From positions 30,748-94,747 of the forward strand of contig NZ_AODF01000005.1 of NCBI RefSeq assembly GCF_000525875.1: a stretch of 64,000 nucleotides of DNA, given 5' to 3'. Each line of letters opens with the position of its first letter. Positions within the stretch are counted from its first letter, which is position 1. The position numbers and the translations under genes are program-made. Under the pieces are notes generated by a model. It saw only the letters and a program-made list of their open reading frames with translations. It made no database searches and was not told where the DNA came from. The DNA is from Listeria floridensis FSL S10-1187 (GTDB lineage: Bacteria; Bacillota; Bacilli; Lactobacillales; Listeriaceae). Shown one piece after another: positions 21,730 to 32,429 of this stretch.

Positions 21730-21761
21730 GATTTGTTGAAGCTTGGTAAGGAGGGGGATTT

Positions 21762-22223
21762 TTGCCTAGAATGATTGTCGATGCGGATGCTTGTCCGGTC
21801 AAAACAGAAATCAATCAGTTAGCGGAACGTTATCAGATTGATGTTGTTTTTGTGGCTTCATATAATCACTTCAGCCCGTCAAAAGATGAAGGAACATGGG
21901 TGTATGTCGATACAGACAAAGAATCGGCAGATCTCAAAATCGTAAATTTATCAAAAAAGGGCGATATCGTGATTACACAAGACATTGGACTGGCGAGTAT
22001 GCTTCTAGCAAAATGTACTATATTTTCGAATCGCGGCGAAATGTATCAAAATGATGCGATGACAATGCTACTCGAACAGCGTGAGTCTCGTGCAAAAGCA
22101 AGACGCCGCGGCGAGTATGGTAAAGGACCGCGAAAGTTGACGGAAAAAGATCGCCAAACTTTCACACAGAATTTGGATGGATTTTTAATGAATTTGAATG
22201 ACGAGGGAGTTGACGGCAAATGA
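21762..22223 (+). CDS. UPF0178/DUF188 family protein (YaiI/YqxD)
   Basis: This 153-residue protein belongs to the YaiI/YqxD (DUF188) family, which has a PIN-like fold. The conserved opening MIVDADACPVK and the segment DIVITQDIGLA hold the acidic residues expected of a metal-dependent nuclease fold. No activity has been firmly established that I know of. The start is the TTG at 21762, about seven bases after GGAGG; an ATG at 21771 would be too far from it. The stop overlaps the dnaG start. Its place at the head of the dnaG-rpoD operon is conserved in Bacillales. Confidence 0.88.
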   Translation: MPRMIVDADACPVKTEINQLAERYQIDVVFVASYNHFSPSKDEGTWVYVDTDKESADLKIVNLSKKGDIVITQDIGLASMLLAKCTIFSNRGEMYQNDAMTMLLEQRESRAKARRRGEYGKGPRKLTEKDRQTFTQNLDGFLMNLNDEGVDGK

Positions 22224-24125
22224 TGCAACGGATTCCTGAAGAAACGATTGATCAAATTAGGAATCAAGCAGATATTGTCGATGTCATCGGGAATTATGTT
22301 CAGCTCAAAAAACAAGGACGAAATTATATTGGTCTTTGTCCATTTCACGGTGAAAAAACACCTTCTTTTTCTGTTTCTCCCGAAAAGCAGATTTTTCATT
22401 GTTTTGGATGCGGAAAAGGCGGGAATGTGTTCTCCTTTTTGATGGAACATGATCATCTGTCTTTTGTTGAATCGGTAAAAAAAGCCGCCGAATTAGCGCA
22501 CTTGAACGTGGATTTGCCTGAAAATGTGGCCGGTGAAACGGATACAGGTGGAAAAGAGCAATCGAGCGAGGCCCGCAAGATGGTGGAGCTACATCAGCTG
22601 GCTGCAAAACTCTATCATTACCTGTTGCTTGAAACCGAGGAAGGCTTCCAAGCGCTTGAATATTTGAAGGAACGCGGAATGTCCGAGGCTATGATGACAG
22701 AATTTCAAGTCGGATTTGCGCCGAATCATCACGCCACGTTGACGTCTTTTCTAAAAAAAACGCGGGGTTGATCTTAATATGGCGGTTGAGGCAGGGCTGC
22801 TTTCGGAGCGGGATGACGGCACGATAACGGATCGTTTCAGGGGGAGAATCATGTTTCCAATTACAGACGATCGTGGACAGCTTGTCGGTTTTTCAGGTCG
22901 GCTTGTGAATCAAGAAAATGGGCCAAAGTATTTGAACACGCCGGAAACACCTATTTTCAACAAGCGCCGTCTGCTTTACCATTTTTCAGAAGGAAGAAGC
23001 GAAATCAGGAGGCGCGAAGAAGTGCTTTTGCTTGAGGGATTTATGGATGTGATTTCGTCGAGTGAAGCAGGACTTGCAAATGGAATTGCTTCGATGGGGA
23101 CAAGTCTTACAGAGGAGCATATTCAGCTGATTAGGCGAATTGCAAATCGAGCAGTCATCTGTTATGACGGGGACCGGGCTGGAACGGAGGCCGCGTATAA
23201 AGCAGGACTACTTCTTGAAGAGAAAAGTCAGATGGAAATTTTTGTGTTGGCACTGCCAGGTGGAAAAGATCCGGATGAGTTTATCAAGGAATACGGCAAA
23301 GAACGCTATCTTGAGGTGTATCAGCATGAGCGGATGACTTGGACGGCGTACAAGCTGTTTTACTTGCGCAAGACACGAAACTTGAATAATGAGTCGGAGC
23401 AGCTATTATATATTGAGGAAGCACTCCAAGAAATTGGTAAGTTGAATCAAGCAGTTGAACGCGAACTTTATTTGAAACAGCTGAGTGATGAATTTGAAGT
23501 TTCGATTCCTGCTCTTAAAGAACAGTTGCAGCAATCGATTGCTGCAACTCGAACCAAAAAATCTTCTCAGCCGGCAAATGATGTTTATTATTTTGATGCT
23601 ACACCGCCACCGGATGATTCTTTTGGCGGAATGCCGAGTTTTGAACGGCAGCCAAAGCAGACACTTAAAGCTTACCATGCTTCCGAGTACTTCTTAATGA
23701 AAGCGATGATTGGAGAAGCAGATGCTTTTTCTTCGATTCATCAGCTGTTGAATGGAATTTTATTTCAGCATGATGAATTTCAAGCTTTATATACGCATTT
23801 AATGGCTTATTATTTGGATGGAAACGAAGCGGACCCAGTGCGCTTTATGGATTATTTGACCGATCCGACATTGAAAAATCTGGTTTCCGAGCTTGAAATG
23901 CTTGATATACCTGATGAACAAACGATAAATGAATATATGGATTATATTAACAGCTTGAAAAAACAAAAGTTGCTGAGCATCATTAAAGAGAAGGAAGCGG
24001 AAGCAGCTGAAAAGGATCGCCTAGGCGATCAAGATGGAGCGAAAAAAGCACTAGTTAAAGTCATTTCTCTGCGCCAAAAATTGGATAAAGGCGATTATGA
24101 TATAGAAGATGAGGATACGTTTTAA
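22220..24125 (+). CDS. dnaG: DnaG primase (frameshift in sequence)
   Basis: DnaG makes the RNA primers for DNA replication. The N-terminal zinc-binding domain has CPFH and CFGCG (CHC2 type). The TOPRIM catalytic core shows EGFMDVISS and [10 protein letters not shown], and a C-terminal helicase-interacting domain follows. A run of eight A at 22753-22760 is one too long and would stop the protein at residue 183. With seven A it continues as [16 protein letters not shown] for 634 residues. DnaG is essential, so a real null mutation is very unlikely. The start ATG at 22220 (or the ATG at 22223) overlaps the previous stop. Confidence 0.95.
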
Positions 24126-24205
24126 AACTGCGAAATAATGGTATGGAAAAGAGTATTTCCACCACATTGAATCGGCAGTATTTTTGGGAGGAGGAAATAG
24201 GCAGT

Positions 24206-25327
24206 ATGAGCGAAAAACAAGAAAGTGTTAAACAAGGTACAGAAACGTTAGAACAAGTTAAAGAGGCATTAGAGGCAGAAGGTAAGAAAACAGGGGTTTT
24301 AACTTACAGCAATGTAGCCGCTAAATTAGCTCCCTTCACGCTTGATTCTGATCAAATGGATGAATATCTTGAGCACTTAACACAAGTTGGACTTGAAGTC
24401 GTAGACGACGATGAAGATGCAGATCCTGATGAAAAGGAACTTGTGAAAGAAGAAAGCGAAGAATTTGATTTAACCGATATGAGTGTGCCACCAGGTGTTA
24501 AAATAAACGACCCGGTTAGAATGTATTTGAAAGAAATCGGTCGGGTTGATTTGCTTTCTGCTGATGAAGAAATTGCACTCGCAAAACGAATCGAACAAGG
24601 GGATATTGAAGCAAAAGGACGTCTTGCTGAAGCCAATCTCCGTCTTGTAGTCAGTATCGCGAAACGGTATGTTGGTCGTGGTATGTTGTTCCTAGATTTG
24701 ATCCAAGAAGGAAATATGGGATTAATGAAAGCTGTTGAAAAATTCGATTTCAACAAAGGATTCAAATTCAGTACCTACGCAACGTGGTGGATTCGTCAAG
24801 CGATTACCCGTGCGATTGCCGACCAAGCGCGTACGATTCGGATTCCGGTTCACATGGTTGAAACGATTAACAAATTGATTCGTGTTCAGCGTTCACTTCT
24901 GCAAGATTTAGGTCGTGATCCTTCTCCAGAGGAAATCGGAGAGGAAATGGATTTGCCGACAGAAAAAGTTCGTGAAATCTTGAAGATCGCGCAAGAACCA
25001 GTGTCGCTTGAAACGCCAATTGGTGAAGAAGACGATTCCCATTTAGGTGATTTCATCGAAGATCAAGAAGCCACTTCACCATCTGATCATGCTGCGTATG
25101 AACTGCTGAAAGAACAGTTGGAAGACGTGCTCGATACACTCACTGACCGCGAGGAAAATGTGCTTCGTCTCCGCTTCGGTCTTGACGACGGCAGAACACG
25201 TACTCTTGAAGAAGTCGGCCGTGTGTTTGGGGTAACTCGTGAACGGATTAGACAAATTGAAGCGAAAGCTCTTCGTAAATTACGCCACCCAAGCAGAAGC
25301 AAACAATTAAAGGACTTTTTAGAATAA
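24206..25327 (+). CDS. rpoD: RpoD/SigA, primary sigma factor
   Basis: This is the housekeeping sigma-70 factor of RNA polymerase. It has 373 residues. Region 1.1 is short and acidic. Region 1.2 is [15 protein letters not shown], and region 2 has [16 protein letters not shown] and [10 protein letters not shown], which melts and reads the -10 element. Region 3 follows, and region 4 has [21 protein letters not shown], the -35 reading helix-turn-helix. The ATG at 24206 lies about ten bases from GGAGGAGGA; a longer frame from 24143 lacks a binding site. It ends the macromolecular-synthesis operon. Confidence 0.96.
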   Translation: MSEKQESVKQGTETLEQVKEALEAEGKKTGVLTYSNVAAKLAPFTLDSDQMDEYLEHLTQVGLEVVDDDEDADPDEKELVKEESEEFDLTDMSVPPGVKINDPVRMYLKEIGRVDLLSADEEIALAKRIEQGDIEAKGRLAEANLRLVVSIAKRYVGRGMLFLDLIQEGNMGLMKAVEKFDFNKGFKFSTYATWWIRQAITRAIADQARTIRIPVHMVETINKLIRVQRSLLQDLGRDPSPEEIGEEMDLPTEKVREILKIAQEPVSLETPIGEEDDSHLGDFIEDQEATSPSDHAAYELLKEQLEDVLDTLTDREENVLRLRFGLDDGRTRTLEEVGRVFGVTRERIRQIEAKALRKLRHPSRSKQLKDFLE

Positions 25328-25332
25328 AAAAT

Positions 25333-25364
25333 AAGCGCCACATTCCTATCCGAATGTGGCGCTT
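25333..25364 (+). terminator. 13-bp perfect hairpin after rpoD
   Basis: AAGCGCCACATTC pairs perfectly with GAATGTGGCGCTT around a six-base loop. The T tract that should follow is nearly missing (CTTCC), so termination may be weak, Rho-dependent, or replaced by mRNA 3' end protection. Confidence 0.6.
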
Positions 25365-25393
25365 CCTAAATAAAGACGTTTTGGGGTGATAAA

Positions 25394-26095
25394 ATGAATG
25401 AGCAAAAATTATCGCTTCGCTTGGAAAAAGTAGCTAGTTTTATTGAACCGGAAAGCAGGATTGCTGATATCGGAAGCGATCATGCATACTTACCATGCTT
25501 TGCGGTACTTAAAAAGTTAGCGAGCTTCGCTGTAGCGGGTGAAATTGCTTTAGGACCGCTGAAATCAGCGGAAGAGCAAGTTGAAAAGACTGGATTAAGA
25601 GAGCAGATTATAGTTCGAAAAGGCGATGGACTTGAAGTCATTCAAGCAGAAGATCAGATTGATACGATTGTCATTGCCGGAATGGGTGGGCCACTGATAG
25701 CCTCGATTCTCGAACAAGGCAAGTCGAAGCTTGAAGGTGTGAAACGTTTAATTCTGCAACCGAACATCGCTGCGAATCGAATTCGCGAATGGGGTGTAAA
25801 AAATCACTTCCGCATTACGGCAGAAACAATTTTAAGTGAGGACCATAAAATTTATGAAATTTTGGTTTTGGAGCCGAGCGAGATGGCTTTGGAATACTCG
25901 GAGCAGGAACTAATTTTTGGACCGCTTTTACTTCAAGAAAAAAATCAAGTTTTTCGTGAAAAATGGCGTCATGAGCAAGAAATTTGGCAGAAGATCATTC
26001 AAAATATCGAAAATGAAGGCGGAGATGTGGCTAAACAAGCTAAAATCGCCGAATTAACAGCTAAAATCAAACTTGCAGAGGATGTGTTGAAATGA
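25394..26095 (+). CDS. trmK: TrmK, tRNA (adenine22-N1)-methyltransferase
   Basis: TrmK methylates N1 of A22 in bacterial tRNAs, using SAM. The 233-residue protein has the methyltransferase motifs IADIGSDHAYLP (SAM loop) and VIAGMGGPLI. The C-terminal half is a coiled-coil region (about 165-230) rich in Glu and Lys. The start at 25394 follows GGGGTGAT. The last bases overlap the next gene (ATGA), a pairing conserved in Bacillales. Confidence 0.92.
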   Translation: MNEQKLSLRLEKVASFIEPESRIADIGSDHAYLPCFAVLKKLASFAVAGEIALGPLKSAEEQVEKTGLREQIIVRKGDGLEVIQAEDQIDTIVIAGMGGPLIASILEQGKSKLEGVKRLILQPNIAANRIREWGVKNHFRITAETILSEDHKIYEILVLEPSEMALEYSEQELIFGPLLLQEKNQVFREKWRHEQEIWQKIIQNIENEGGDVAKQAKIAELTAKIKLAEDVLK

Positions 26096-27214
26096 AAACA
26101 GCAAATGGTCATGAATATGCAGCAATACTTGAAGAAATTGCACCTAAAAAGCTCGCAATGGACGGAGATCCAATTGGTCTTCAACTTGGAGACTTATCAA
26201 AGAAAGTAAGAAAAATTATGTTTACTCTCGATGTGCTTGAAGAGGTAGTGGATGAAGCGGTTGAGGAAGGCGTTGATATGATTATTGCACACCATCCGTT
26301 TTTATACCGACCACTCAAGAAGATTGATATCGAGACAGCGCAAGGGCGAATGATTCGCAAGCTGATCAAGCATGACATTATTGTTTATGCGGCGCACACC
26401 AACCTCGATATTGCACAGGGCGGTGTCAATGACATTTTGGCAGATTTACTTGAACTTCGAGATACGCAGGTGATTGTGCCAACGTATCAAGAAGAATATA
26501 CAAAAATTGTTGTTTTCGTTCCGGAAGATGCAGCTGATGCTGTGCGAAATGCTTTGATGCAAGCTGGAGCTGGTCAAATTGGTACAGAATATCAAGAATG
26601 CAGCTACGAAACGCTCGGCACAGGTCGTTTTAAACCGAGTAAAAACGCCAACCCGGCCATTGGGGAAAAAGAGGTGCTCGCAGAAGTTCCTGAGTTACGA
26701 CTTGAAGCGATTGTGCGCAGCGGTCTTGCGCGTGCAGCAGCCCGCGCGGCGCAAGATGCCCATCCATATGAAGAGCCGGCAATTGATATCTATCCACTTC
26801 GTGAAAAAAAAATACATGGAAGGCCTTGGACGCGTTGGCAGACTGAAAAAAGAAATGAGCTTAGAAGCTTTCATCGATGTCGTAAAAGGTGTTCTTTCCA
26901 TTGAAAATGTACGTCTGATTGGTGATCCAAGTACAAAAGTACGCAAAGTTGCGGTGCTTGGCGGCGATGGGAATAAATTCATCAACGAGGCGAAAAGAAG
27001 TGGGGCAGATGTGCTGATTACGGGCGATATTTATTATCATACGGGACATGATCTGCTTTCAATCGGACTTCCAACAATTGATGCAGGACATAATATTGAA
27101 AAAGTAATGAAAAGTTATTTAAAAACCAAATTTGAAGAGAAAGCAGCGGAAGCGGCTTACGATGTAAAATTAATGGTTTCTGAGAAAAATACCGATCCGT
27201 TTACTTATTTATAA
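26092..27214 (+). CDS. Nif3-like dinuclear metal-centre protein (frameshift in sequence)
   Basis: This Nif3/DUF34 family protein (YqfO type) binds two metal ions. Its biochemical role is not settled; it has been linked to GTP cyclohydrolase I type 2 annotations, which are not well supported. Metal ligands are seen in MIIAHHPF (two His), AHTNLD and the C-terminal DAGHNIE. An inserted PII-like domain lies in the middle (about 130-230, FVPEDAADAVRNALM). A run of nine A at 26804-26812 is one too long. With eight A the frame runs KKYMEGLGRVGRL and gives 373 residues. The start overlaps the trmK stop. Confidence 0.9.
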
Positions 27215-27236
27215 ACGCGAAGGAGCGTGGCTACAG

Positions 27237-28013
27237 TTGAAGCAAGAATGGCTGAATACGGGAAATGCTGAGATCTATCTGGAAAGTGCCGGAAGCGGCG
27301 AAGCGGTGATTTTTCTTCACGCTGGAGTGGCTGATCACCGGATGTGGCGCAAGGAATGGGAAGTGTTAAAAGAAAACCATCAAGTGATCAACCTTGATTT
27401 GCCGGGATTTGGTAAAAGCAAGTTCCTAACGAAAGATTTTTCTTACATAGAGATGCTTGAGTCGATCTTGGAGTATTTCAAGCTGGCGCGCGTTTCCTTT
27501 GTAGCTGCTTCTTATGGGGGAAAGATCGCACTGCAGTTTTTCTGTGCACGGCCGAATCTAGTTAACAAATTAGTGCTCATCTCACCGGCCGCAAGCGGCC
27601 TCGCCGAATCCCCAAGGTTGATTGAGTTTGAAGAAGCTGAAGAAAAACTACTTGAAGCGGGGAAATTGGAAGATGCTGCTTTGTTAAATGCTCATGTCTG
27701 GGCTTCTAATGCAGATCAGACGGTTCAAGATTTGATTTATGACATGCAGCTTGAGGCGTTTCAGGTTGAAATTGATCTCGATGTGACAGAGAAAGATGCT
27801 GTAGAAAACTTGCTTGCGCTCTATCAAAATCAAACGGCTCCAGTTTTATTGATTAATGGTGCTGACGATTTACCTGATTTTCTTGAAATTGCAGAGCATC
27901 TTGCTGGAAAGACCGAACAAGTTGAACGAATTATCCTCCCCAATACAGCGCATTTACCGAATTTAGAACAGCCGGATCAGATTGCTAGCCGGATCTCGAA
28001 GTTCCTTAGCTGA
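27237..28013 (+). CDS. alpha/beta-hydrolase fold protein
   Basis: The 258-residue protein has the alpha/beta-hydrolase fold. The oxyanion segment is IFLHAGVADHRMW, followed by DLPGFGKS. The nucleophile elbow is VAASYGG, the acid is probably in NGADDLPDF, and the catalytic histidine is in NTAHLPNLEQP. The elbow has Ala where the usual GxSxG has its first Gly, a tolerated variation. The substrate cannot be told; esterase or C-C hydrolase activity is possible. The start is a TTG at 27237, 11 bases after AAGGAG. The gene follows the Nif3-like gene closely and is closed by a bidirectional terminator. Confidence 0.82.
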   Translation: MKQEWLNTGNAEIYLESAGSGEAVIFLHAGVADHRMWRKEWEVLKENHQVINLDLPGFGKSKFLTKDFSYIEMLESILEYFKLARVSFVAASYGGKIALQFFCARPNLVNKLVLISPAASGLAESPRLIEFEEAEEKLLEAGKLEDAALLNAHVWASNADQTVQDLIYDMQLEAFQVEIDLDVTEKDAVENLLALYQNQTAPVLLINGADDLPDFLEIAEHLAGKTEQVERIILPNTAHLPNLEQPDQIASRISKFLS

Positions 28014-28025
28014 ACTAGAAGCATT

Positions 28026-28071
28026 AAAAAGCCTGAAAATCAAACTTCAATACTTGATTTCCAGGCTTTTT
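28026..28071. terminator. bidirectional terminator
   Basis: AAAAAGCCTGAAAATCAA and TTGATTTCCAGGCTTTTT pair with one mismatch. It serves the hydrolase gene on the plus strand and ispH on the minus strand. Confidence 0.9.
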
Positions 28072-28077
28072 GCGGCT

Positions 28078-29073
28078 TTAACGACCACCGTTTTTCAAAT
28101 GTTCGAGTCGGGCACGCCGTTTTTCTTCCATATTTTTCTTTTTGGCACGCGGTAAAATAGCATCAGCATTCGTTTCATGATGCCGTTCCCAGGTTGTTGC
28201 ATCATTCGGATCAAATTGATCTAAAAAGACGAGAACTTCGCGGATGACTTGTGTCGGTGTACTCGCTCCAGCTGTAACTGCGGCTTTTTTAGCATTCATC
28301 AGCCAATCAAGTTCAATTTCAGTGACATCAGAAACGCGATAAGCTTTTACGCCAGCTTTTTCTTCTGAAACTTGAGCAAGTCGGTTGGTATTGTTGCTAC
28401 GCGGATCTCCAACAACAATCGTTAAATCGGCTCCTTTTGCTTGCTCAGCGACTGCTTCTTGACGTACTTGGGTAGCCATACAGATTTCTTTGTGATTTTC
28501 AGATTGTGGATACAGCGTGTGAATATAATCCATTAAATCAAGCACATCCCACTGGCTCATAGTGGTTTGATTGGTTACGAAGATTTTTTCTGCTGTTAAG
28601 TGCAGTGCATCGATATCTTCTTTTGTTTCAACGAGATGTACGATATCTGGAGCCGTACCGTAAGCACCTTCAGGCTCGGGATGCCCCTTTTTACCAATGT
28701 AAATCACATGATAGCCTTCTGCTTTTTTTTCTAAAATCAAATCGTACGTGCGCATAACGTCGGGGCAAGTTGCATCAATCGTGACCAGCCCTTTTTGTTT
28801 GGCGAGCTCTTTCACGCGTGGCGAAACACCATGCGCTGTGAAGATTACAGTGCCAGAATCAATTTGTTCTAGGATTTCCTCTCGATTTTCCCCGTCAAGT
28901 GTGCGGATACCAACTTCTTCAAAAGCATCCGTGACATGTTTATTATGAACGATCATTCCTAAAATATGAATAGGTCGCGGCAAATTTGGATCAAGCGATG
29001 CATTTTTGGCAATCACCATCGCATCAACCACGCCATAACAGTATCCGCGTGGACTTATTTTAATAATCTCCAT
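28078..29073 (-). CDS. ispH: IspH, HMBDP reductase
   Basis: IspH is the last enzyme of the MEP isoprenoid pathway. It reduces HMBPP to isopentenyl and dimethylallyl diphosphate with a 4Fe-4S cluster. The 331-residue protein has the three cluster cysteines Cys12 (GYCYGVVDA), Cys103 (DATCPDV) and Cys198 ([12 protein letters not shown]), with FTAHGVSP and the HPE motif in KGHPEPEG. The C terminus is basic. The ribosome binding site on the minus strand is TAGGAGGAAT before the ATG at 29073. IspG, the preceding pathway enzyme, is also in this window (36515-37654). Confidence 0.96.
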   Translation of the reverse strand: MEIIKISPRGYCYGVVDAMVIAKNASLDPNLPRPIHILGMIVHNKHVTDAFEEVGIRTLDGENREEILEQIDSGTVIFTAHGVSPRVKELAKQKGLVTIDATCPDVMRTYDLILEKKAEGYHVIYIGKKGHPEPEGAYGTAPDIVHLVETKEDIDALHLTAEKIFVTNQTTMSQWDVLDLMDYIHTLYPQSENHKEICMATQVRQEAVAEQAKGADLTIVVGDPRSNNTNRLAQVSEEKAGVKAYRVSDVTEIELDWLMNAKKAAVTAGASTPTQVIREVLVFLDQFDPNDATTWERHHETNADAILPRAKKKNMEEKRRARLEHLKNGGR

Positions 29074-29177
29074 TCGTGTTATTCCTCCTAGAGAGTCTTC
29101 TTTAAAACTTAATTATATAAGAGAAATGACTTTTTGGCTATATTTTGTCTTTTACTCTCGCGAGATAGGCCTTGTAA

Positions 29178-29186
29178 TGGTATAAT
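29178..29186 (+). promoter_or_regulatory. extended -10 promoter of cshB
   Basis: TGGTATAAT lies 34 bp before the start; the -35 region is poor, as allowed for extended -10 promoters. Confidence 0.65.
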
Positions 29187-29220
29187 GACACAAGAAACTG
29201 AAACGGAGTGAAGTGAATTT

Positions 29221-30537
29221 ATGAAAAAAACAAGGTTCGACCAATTTGGTTTTAAGCCTTTTATTAACGAAGCGATCAACGCACTTGGATTTTACGAACC
29301 GACACCGGTTCAGCAAAAATTGATTCCAGGGGTGCTTCGCGGTGAAAGTATCATTGGCCAGTCACAAACGGGAACAGGAAAAACGCATACGTTCCTTCTT
29401 CCTATCCTTGAAAAGATCAATCCAAACGAGGAAGGCGTTTTTGCTGTGATTACAGCGCCAAGCCGTGAACTTGCGACACAAATTTATAATGAAGTTCGGA
29501 AAATCACAAAACATAGTGAAGCGGACATTTCAACGCACTTGATTATCGGTGGAACGGATAAACAGCGATCCATCGAGAAGCTGAAAAAACAACCACACAT
29601 CGTAATCGGAACACCTGGACGGATTAATGATATGATTCGTGAACAAGCACTCTTTGTGCACACTGCAAAAGTACTCGTAATCGATGAAGCGGACATGACA
29701 CTTGATATGGGCTTTTTAACTGATGTCGATCAAATTGCTGGTAAAATGCCACAAAACTTGCAAATGCTTGTCTTTTCAGCAACGATTCCTGAGAAGTTAA
29801 AACCTTTTTTGAAAAAGTATATGGAAAATCCACGTTATGAGCATATTTCGCCGAATGTTGTGGCGACACAAACAATTGAGCATTGGCTTATGCCGCAAAA
29901 GAGCCGAAATAAACTCGATTTGCTTAAAGAAACCTTGGTAACATTCCAGCCATTTTTGGCGATTGTTTTTGCCAATACAAAGCAAACAGCTGATTTCATC
30001 CATGAAGGCCTTGTGAAGCGCGGTCTTAAAGTTGCGAAAATTCATGGCGATGTTCCACCTCGTGAGCGGAAACGGACAATGAAGCAAATTGAAAACATGG
30101 ACTTCCAATATATCGTGGCGACAGATTTAGCTGCGCGCGGAATTGATATTCAAGGAATTAGCCATGTAGTCAATTATGAGCTACCTGAGGATAATGATTT
30201 TTACATTCACCGAACGGGACGAACAGGTCGCGCAGGTCATAACGGGATTGCACTGACAATTTTTGAACCGAAAGATGAAGATCGTTTAAATCAGCTTGAA
30301 AAACTCGGAATCAGCTTTAAACATGTGGAGCTAAAAAACGGCGAATTTGTAGAGACATTTGATCGCAACAAACGTGCTAAACGTGAAGCCAAACGTGAAG
30401 CTGCTGATCCGCGTGAAATCGGTATGCGTAAGAAAGCAAAACAAAAACGCAAACCAGGTTATAAGAAAAAGATCAACTATAAAATGGCGGAGATTAAACG
30501 CCGTGAAAATCGCAAAAAGAATCGAGGGAAAAGATGA
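29221..30537 (+). CDS. cshB: CshB-type DEAD-box RNA helicase
   Basis: This is an ATP-dependent RNA helicase of the DEAD-box family, of the type that acts in cold adaptation and RNA decay. The 438-residue protein has the Q motif (FKPFINEAI to PTPVQ), motif I SQTGTGKT, motif Ia APSRELA, motif II DEAD ([10 protein letters not shown]), motif III SAT, and motif [12 protein letters not shown]. The C-terminal tail (about 375-438) is very rich in Lys and Arg, a likely RNA-binding extension. The stop overlaps the start of nfo (ATGA). The CshB name is chosen from the gene order and overall resemblance. Confidence 0.92.
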   Translation: MKKTRFDQFGFKPFINEAINALGFYEPTPVQQKLIPGVLRGESIIGQSQTGTGKTHTFLLPILEKINPNEEGVFAVITAPSRELATQIYNEVRKITKHSEADISTHLIIGGTDKQRSIEKLKKQPHIVIGTPGRINDMIREQALFVHTAKVLVIDEADMTLDMGFLTDVDQIAGKMPQNLQMLVFSATIPEKLKPFLKKYMENPRYEHISPNVVATQTIEHWLMPQKSRNKLDLLKETLVTFQPFLAIVFANTKQTADFIHEGLVKRGLKVAKIHGDVPPRERKRTMKQIENMDFQYIVATDLAARGIDIQGISHVVNYELPEDNDFYIHRTGRTGRAGHNGIALTIFEPKDEDRLNQLEKLGISFKHVELKNGEFVETFDRNKRAKREAKREAADPREIGMRKKAKQKRKPGYKKKINYKMAEIKRRENRKKNRGKR

Positions 30538-31433
30538 GTAATTTACGAATCGGCTCGCACGTTTCAATGAGTGGAAAGAAGATGCTTCTCGGCGCGAGCG
30601 AAGAAGCCCTTTCTTATCAAGCGAATACGTTTATGATTTACACAGGAGCACCGCAAAACACACGCCGCAAACCGATTGATGAACTGAACATTGAAGCGGG
30701 GCTTGCACATATGAAAGCGAACGGGATGGACGATATTGTTGTTCATGCCCCGTACATTATTAATATTGGCAATGCCGTTAAACCAGAGACTTTTGAACTT
30801 GGCGTGAGCTTCTTGCAGCAAGAAATTGAGCGGACGGCTGCGCTTTCAGCCAAGCAAATTGTACTGCATCCAGGGGCACATGTCGGTGAGGGAGCAGAAA
30901 CCGGGATCAAGCAAATTATCAAAGGATTGAACGAAGCAATTGATCCAAAATATGATGTTCAAATTGCACTTGAAACTATGGCAGGAAAAGGTACTGAAAT
31001 CGGTCGGAGTTTTGATGAGTTGGCAAAAATTATCGACGGAGTAACGCATAATGAACGTCTTTCTGTTACATTCGACACGTGTCACGTGCATGATGCAGGC
31101 TACGATATCGTGCAGGATTTTGATGGTGTCTTGAATGAATTTGACAAAATTATCGGTTTAGAAAGATTGAAAGTGCTTCATATCAATGATAGTAAAAATG
31201 AGCGCGGAGCCCACAAAGACCGTCATGCGAATATTGGTTTCGGGCACATCGGCTTCGATGCGCTGAATTACATTGTCCATCATGATCAACTGATGGATCG
31301 CCCGAAAATTCTTGAAACACCCTATGTCGGTGAGGATAAAACGAATAAAAAACCGCCTTACAAATTTGAGATTGAAATGTTGCGCAAGCAAAGTTTTGAT
31401 CCAGATTTACTAGCCAAAATTATGGCTGAATAA
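30534..31433 (+). CDS. nfo: endonuclease IV (Nfo)
   Basis: Nfo cleaves DNA at abasic sites in base excision repair and needs zinc. The 299-residue protein has the AP endonuclease 2 family pattern: GSHVSMSG at the start, [37 protein letters not shown] and HINDSK, where the His, Glu and Asp residues bind the trinuclear zinc centre. The ATG at 30534 lies in the end of cshB, so the two are translated together, the same pairing as in Listeria and Bacillus. Confidence 0.95.
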   Translation: MSNLRIGSHVSMSGKKMLLGASEEALSYQANTFMIYTGAPQNTRRKPIDELNIEAGLAHMKANGMDDIVVHAPYIINIGNAVKPETFELGVSFLQQEIERTAALSAKQIVLHPGAHVGEGAETGIKQIIKGLNEAIDPKYDVQIALETMAGKGTEIGRSFDELAKIIDGVTHNERLSVTFDTCHVHDAGYDIVQDFDGVLNEFDKIIGLERLKVLHINDSKNERGAHKDRHANIGFGHIGFDALNYIVHHDQLMDRPKILETPYVGEDKTNKKPPYKFEIEMLRKQSFDPDLLAKIMAE

Positions 31434-31457
31434 CAAGGAAATAAGGAGAGATTTATA

Positions 31458-32384
31458 ATGGAAAAAATGTTGGTTTTTGGTCATAAAAATCCAGATACAG
31501 ATACAATTTGCTCGGCAATTGCCTTTAGCGAACTAAAAAAAGCTGCAGGTATCGAAGTGGAGCCTGTTCGTCTTGGCGAACTTAATTCAGAGACAGCCTT
31601 TGTACTTGAAAAAGCAGGTATTGAAGCTCCTAGGCTTGTTAAAACCGTTGCAAATGAAGTGAAAACCGTTTGCTTAGTTGACCATAATGAAGCGCAGCAA
31701 AGCGTGGATGACCTTAAGGACGTAACGATACATAGCGTTGTTGATCATCACCGGATTGCAAACTTTGAAACGGCTGATCCGCTTTATTATCGCGCGGAAC
31801 CGGTAGGCTGTACGGCAACGATCTTAACAAAAATGTTCCATGAAGCTGATGCCCCCATTTCGAAGCTAGCCGCTCGTTTAATGGTTTCTGCAATTGTTTC
31901 AGATACTTTGCTGTTTAAATCACCGACATCAACGGCTGAGGATGAAAATGCAGCACGTGAACTAGCTGCAATTGCTGGACTTGATCTTGAAGTATATGGG
32001 ATGGAACTGCTACGCGCTGGTGCTGATGTGAGTACAAAAACAGTTGCTGAACTTTTACTTGATGCAAAAGAATTTGAGATGGGTAGTGCGAAGGTCGAGA
32101 TTGCTCAAATTAATGTCGTAGATGAAAATGATGTTATTTCACGACTTGAAGAAGTGACACCTGTCATTACCAAGACAGTTGCTGACAAAGGTCTAGATTT
32201 ATACTTGTTTGTTGTTACTAACATCTTAACGAATGATTCTGTTGGTATTGCTTATGGCGAGAAAACAGCAGCTGTTGAGGAAGCTTACGGGGTAACACTT
32301 ATTGATCACAAGGCACCGCTTGTCGGCGTAGTTTCACGTAAAAAACAAGTTGTGCCAGTTCTGACAGAAATTTTCACAAATTGA
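31458..32384 (+). CDS. ppaC: PpaC, manganese-dependent inorganic pyrophosphatase
   Basis: Family II pyrophosphatase hydrolyses the pyrophosphate made in biosynthesis. It belongs to the DHH superfamily and uses Mn. The 308-residue protein shows GHKNPDTD (His9, Asp13, Asp15 bind metal), [14 protein letters not shown] (the DHH motif), [10 protein letters not shown], and the C-terminal DHHA2 motif SRKKQVVP. The start at 31458 follows AAGGAGAG. It is closely behind nfo and may be co-transcribed. Confidence 0.96.
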   Translation: MEKMLVFGHKNPDTDTICSAIAFSELKKAAGIEVEPVRLGELNSETAFVLEKAGIEAPRLVKTVANEVKTVCLVDHNEAQQSVDDLKDVTIHSVVDHHRIANFETADPLYYRAEPVGCTATILTKMFHEADAPISKLAARLMVSAIVSDTLLFKSPTSTAEDENAARELAAIAGLDLEVYGMELLRAGADVSTKTVAELLLDAKEFEMGSAKVEIAQINVVDENDVISRLEEVTPVITKTVADKGLDLYLFVVTNILTNDSVGIAYGEKTAAVEEAYGVTLIDHKAPLVGVVSRKKQVVPVLTEIFTN

Positions 32385-32389
32385 TTTGC

Positions 32390-32424
32390 AAAAACCTGCT
32401 TGATTCGTTCAAGCAGGTTTTTTT
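32390..32424. terminator. bidirectional terminator after ppaC
   Basis: AAAACCTGCTTGA and TCAAGCAGGTTTT pair around TTCGT, with T and A runs on both sides; it lies between convergent genes. Confidence 0.92.
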
Positions 32425-32429
32425 GACGG

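Noticed and set aside
22753..22760. Truncated primase as a real pseudogene
   Set aside because: dnaG is essential and the downstream frame is fully conserved.
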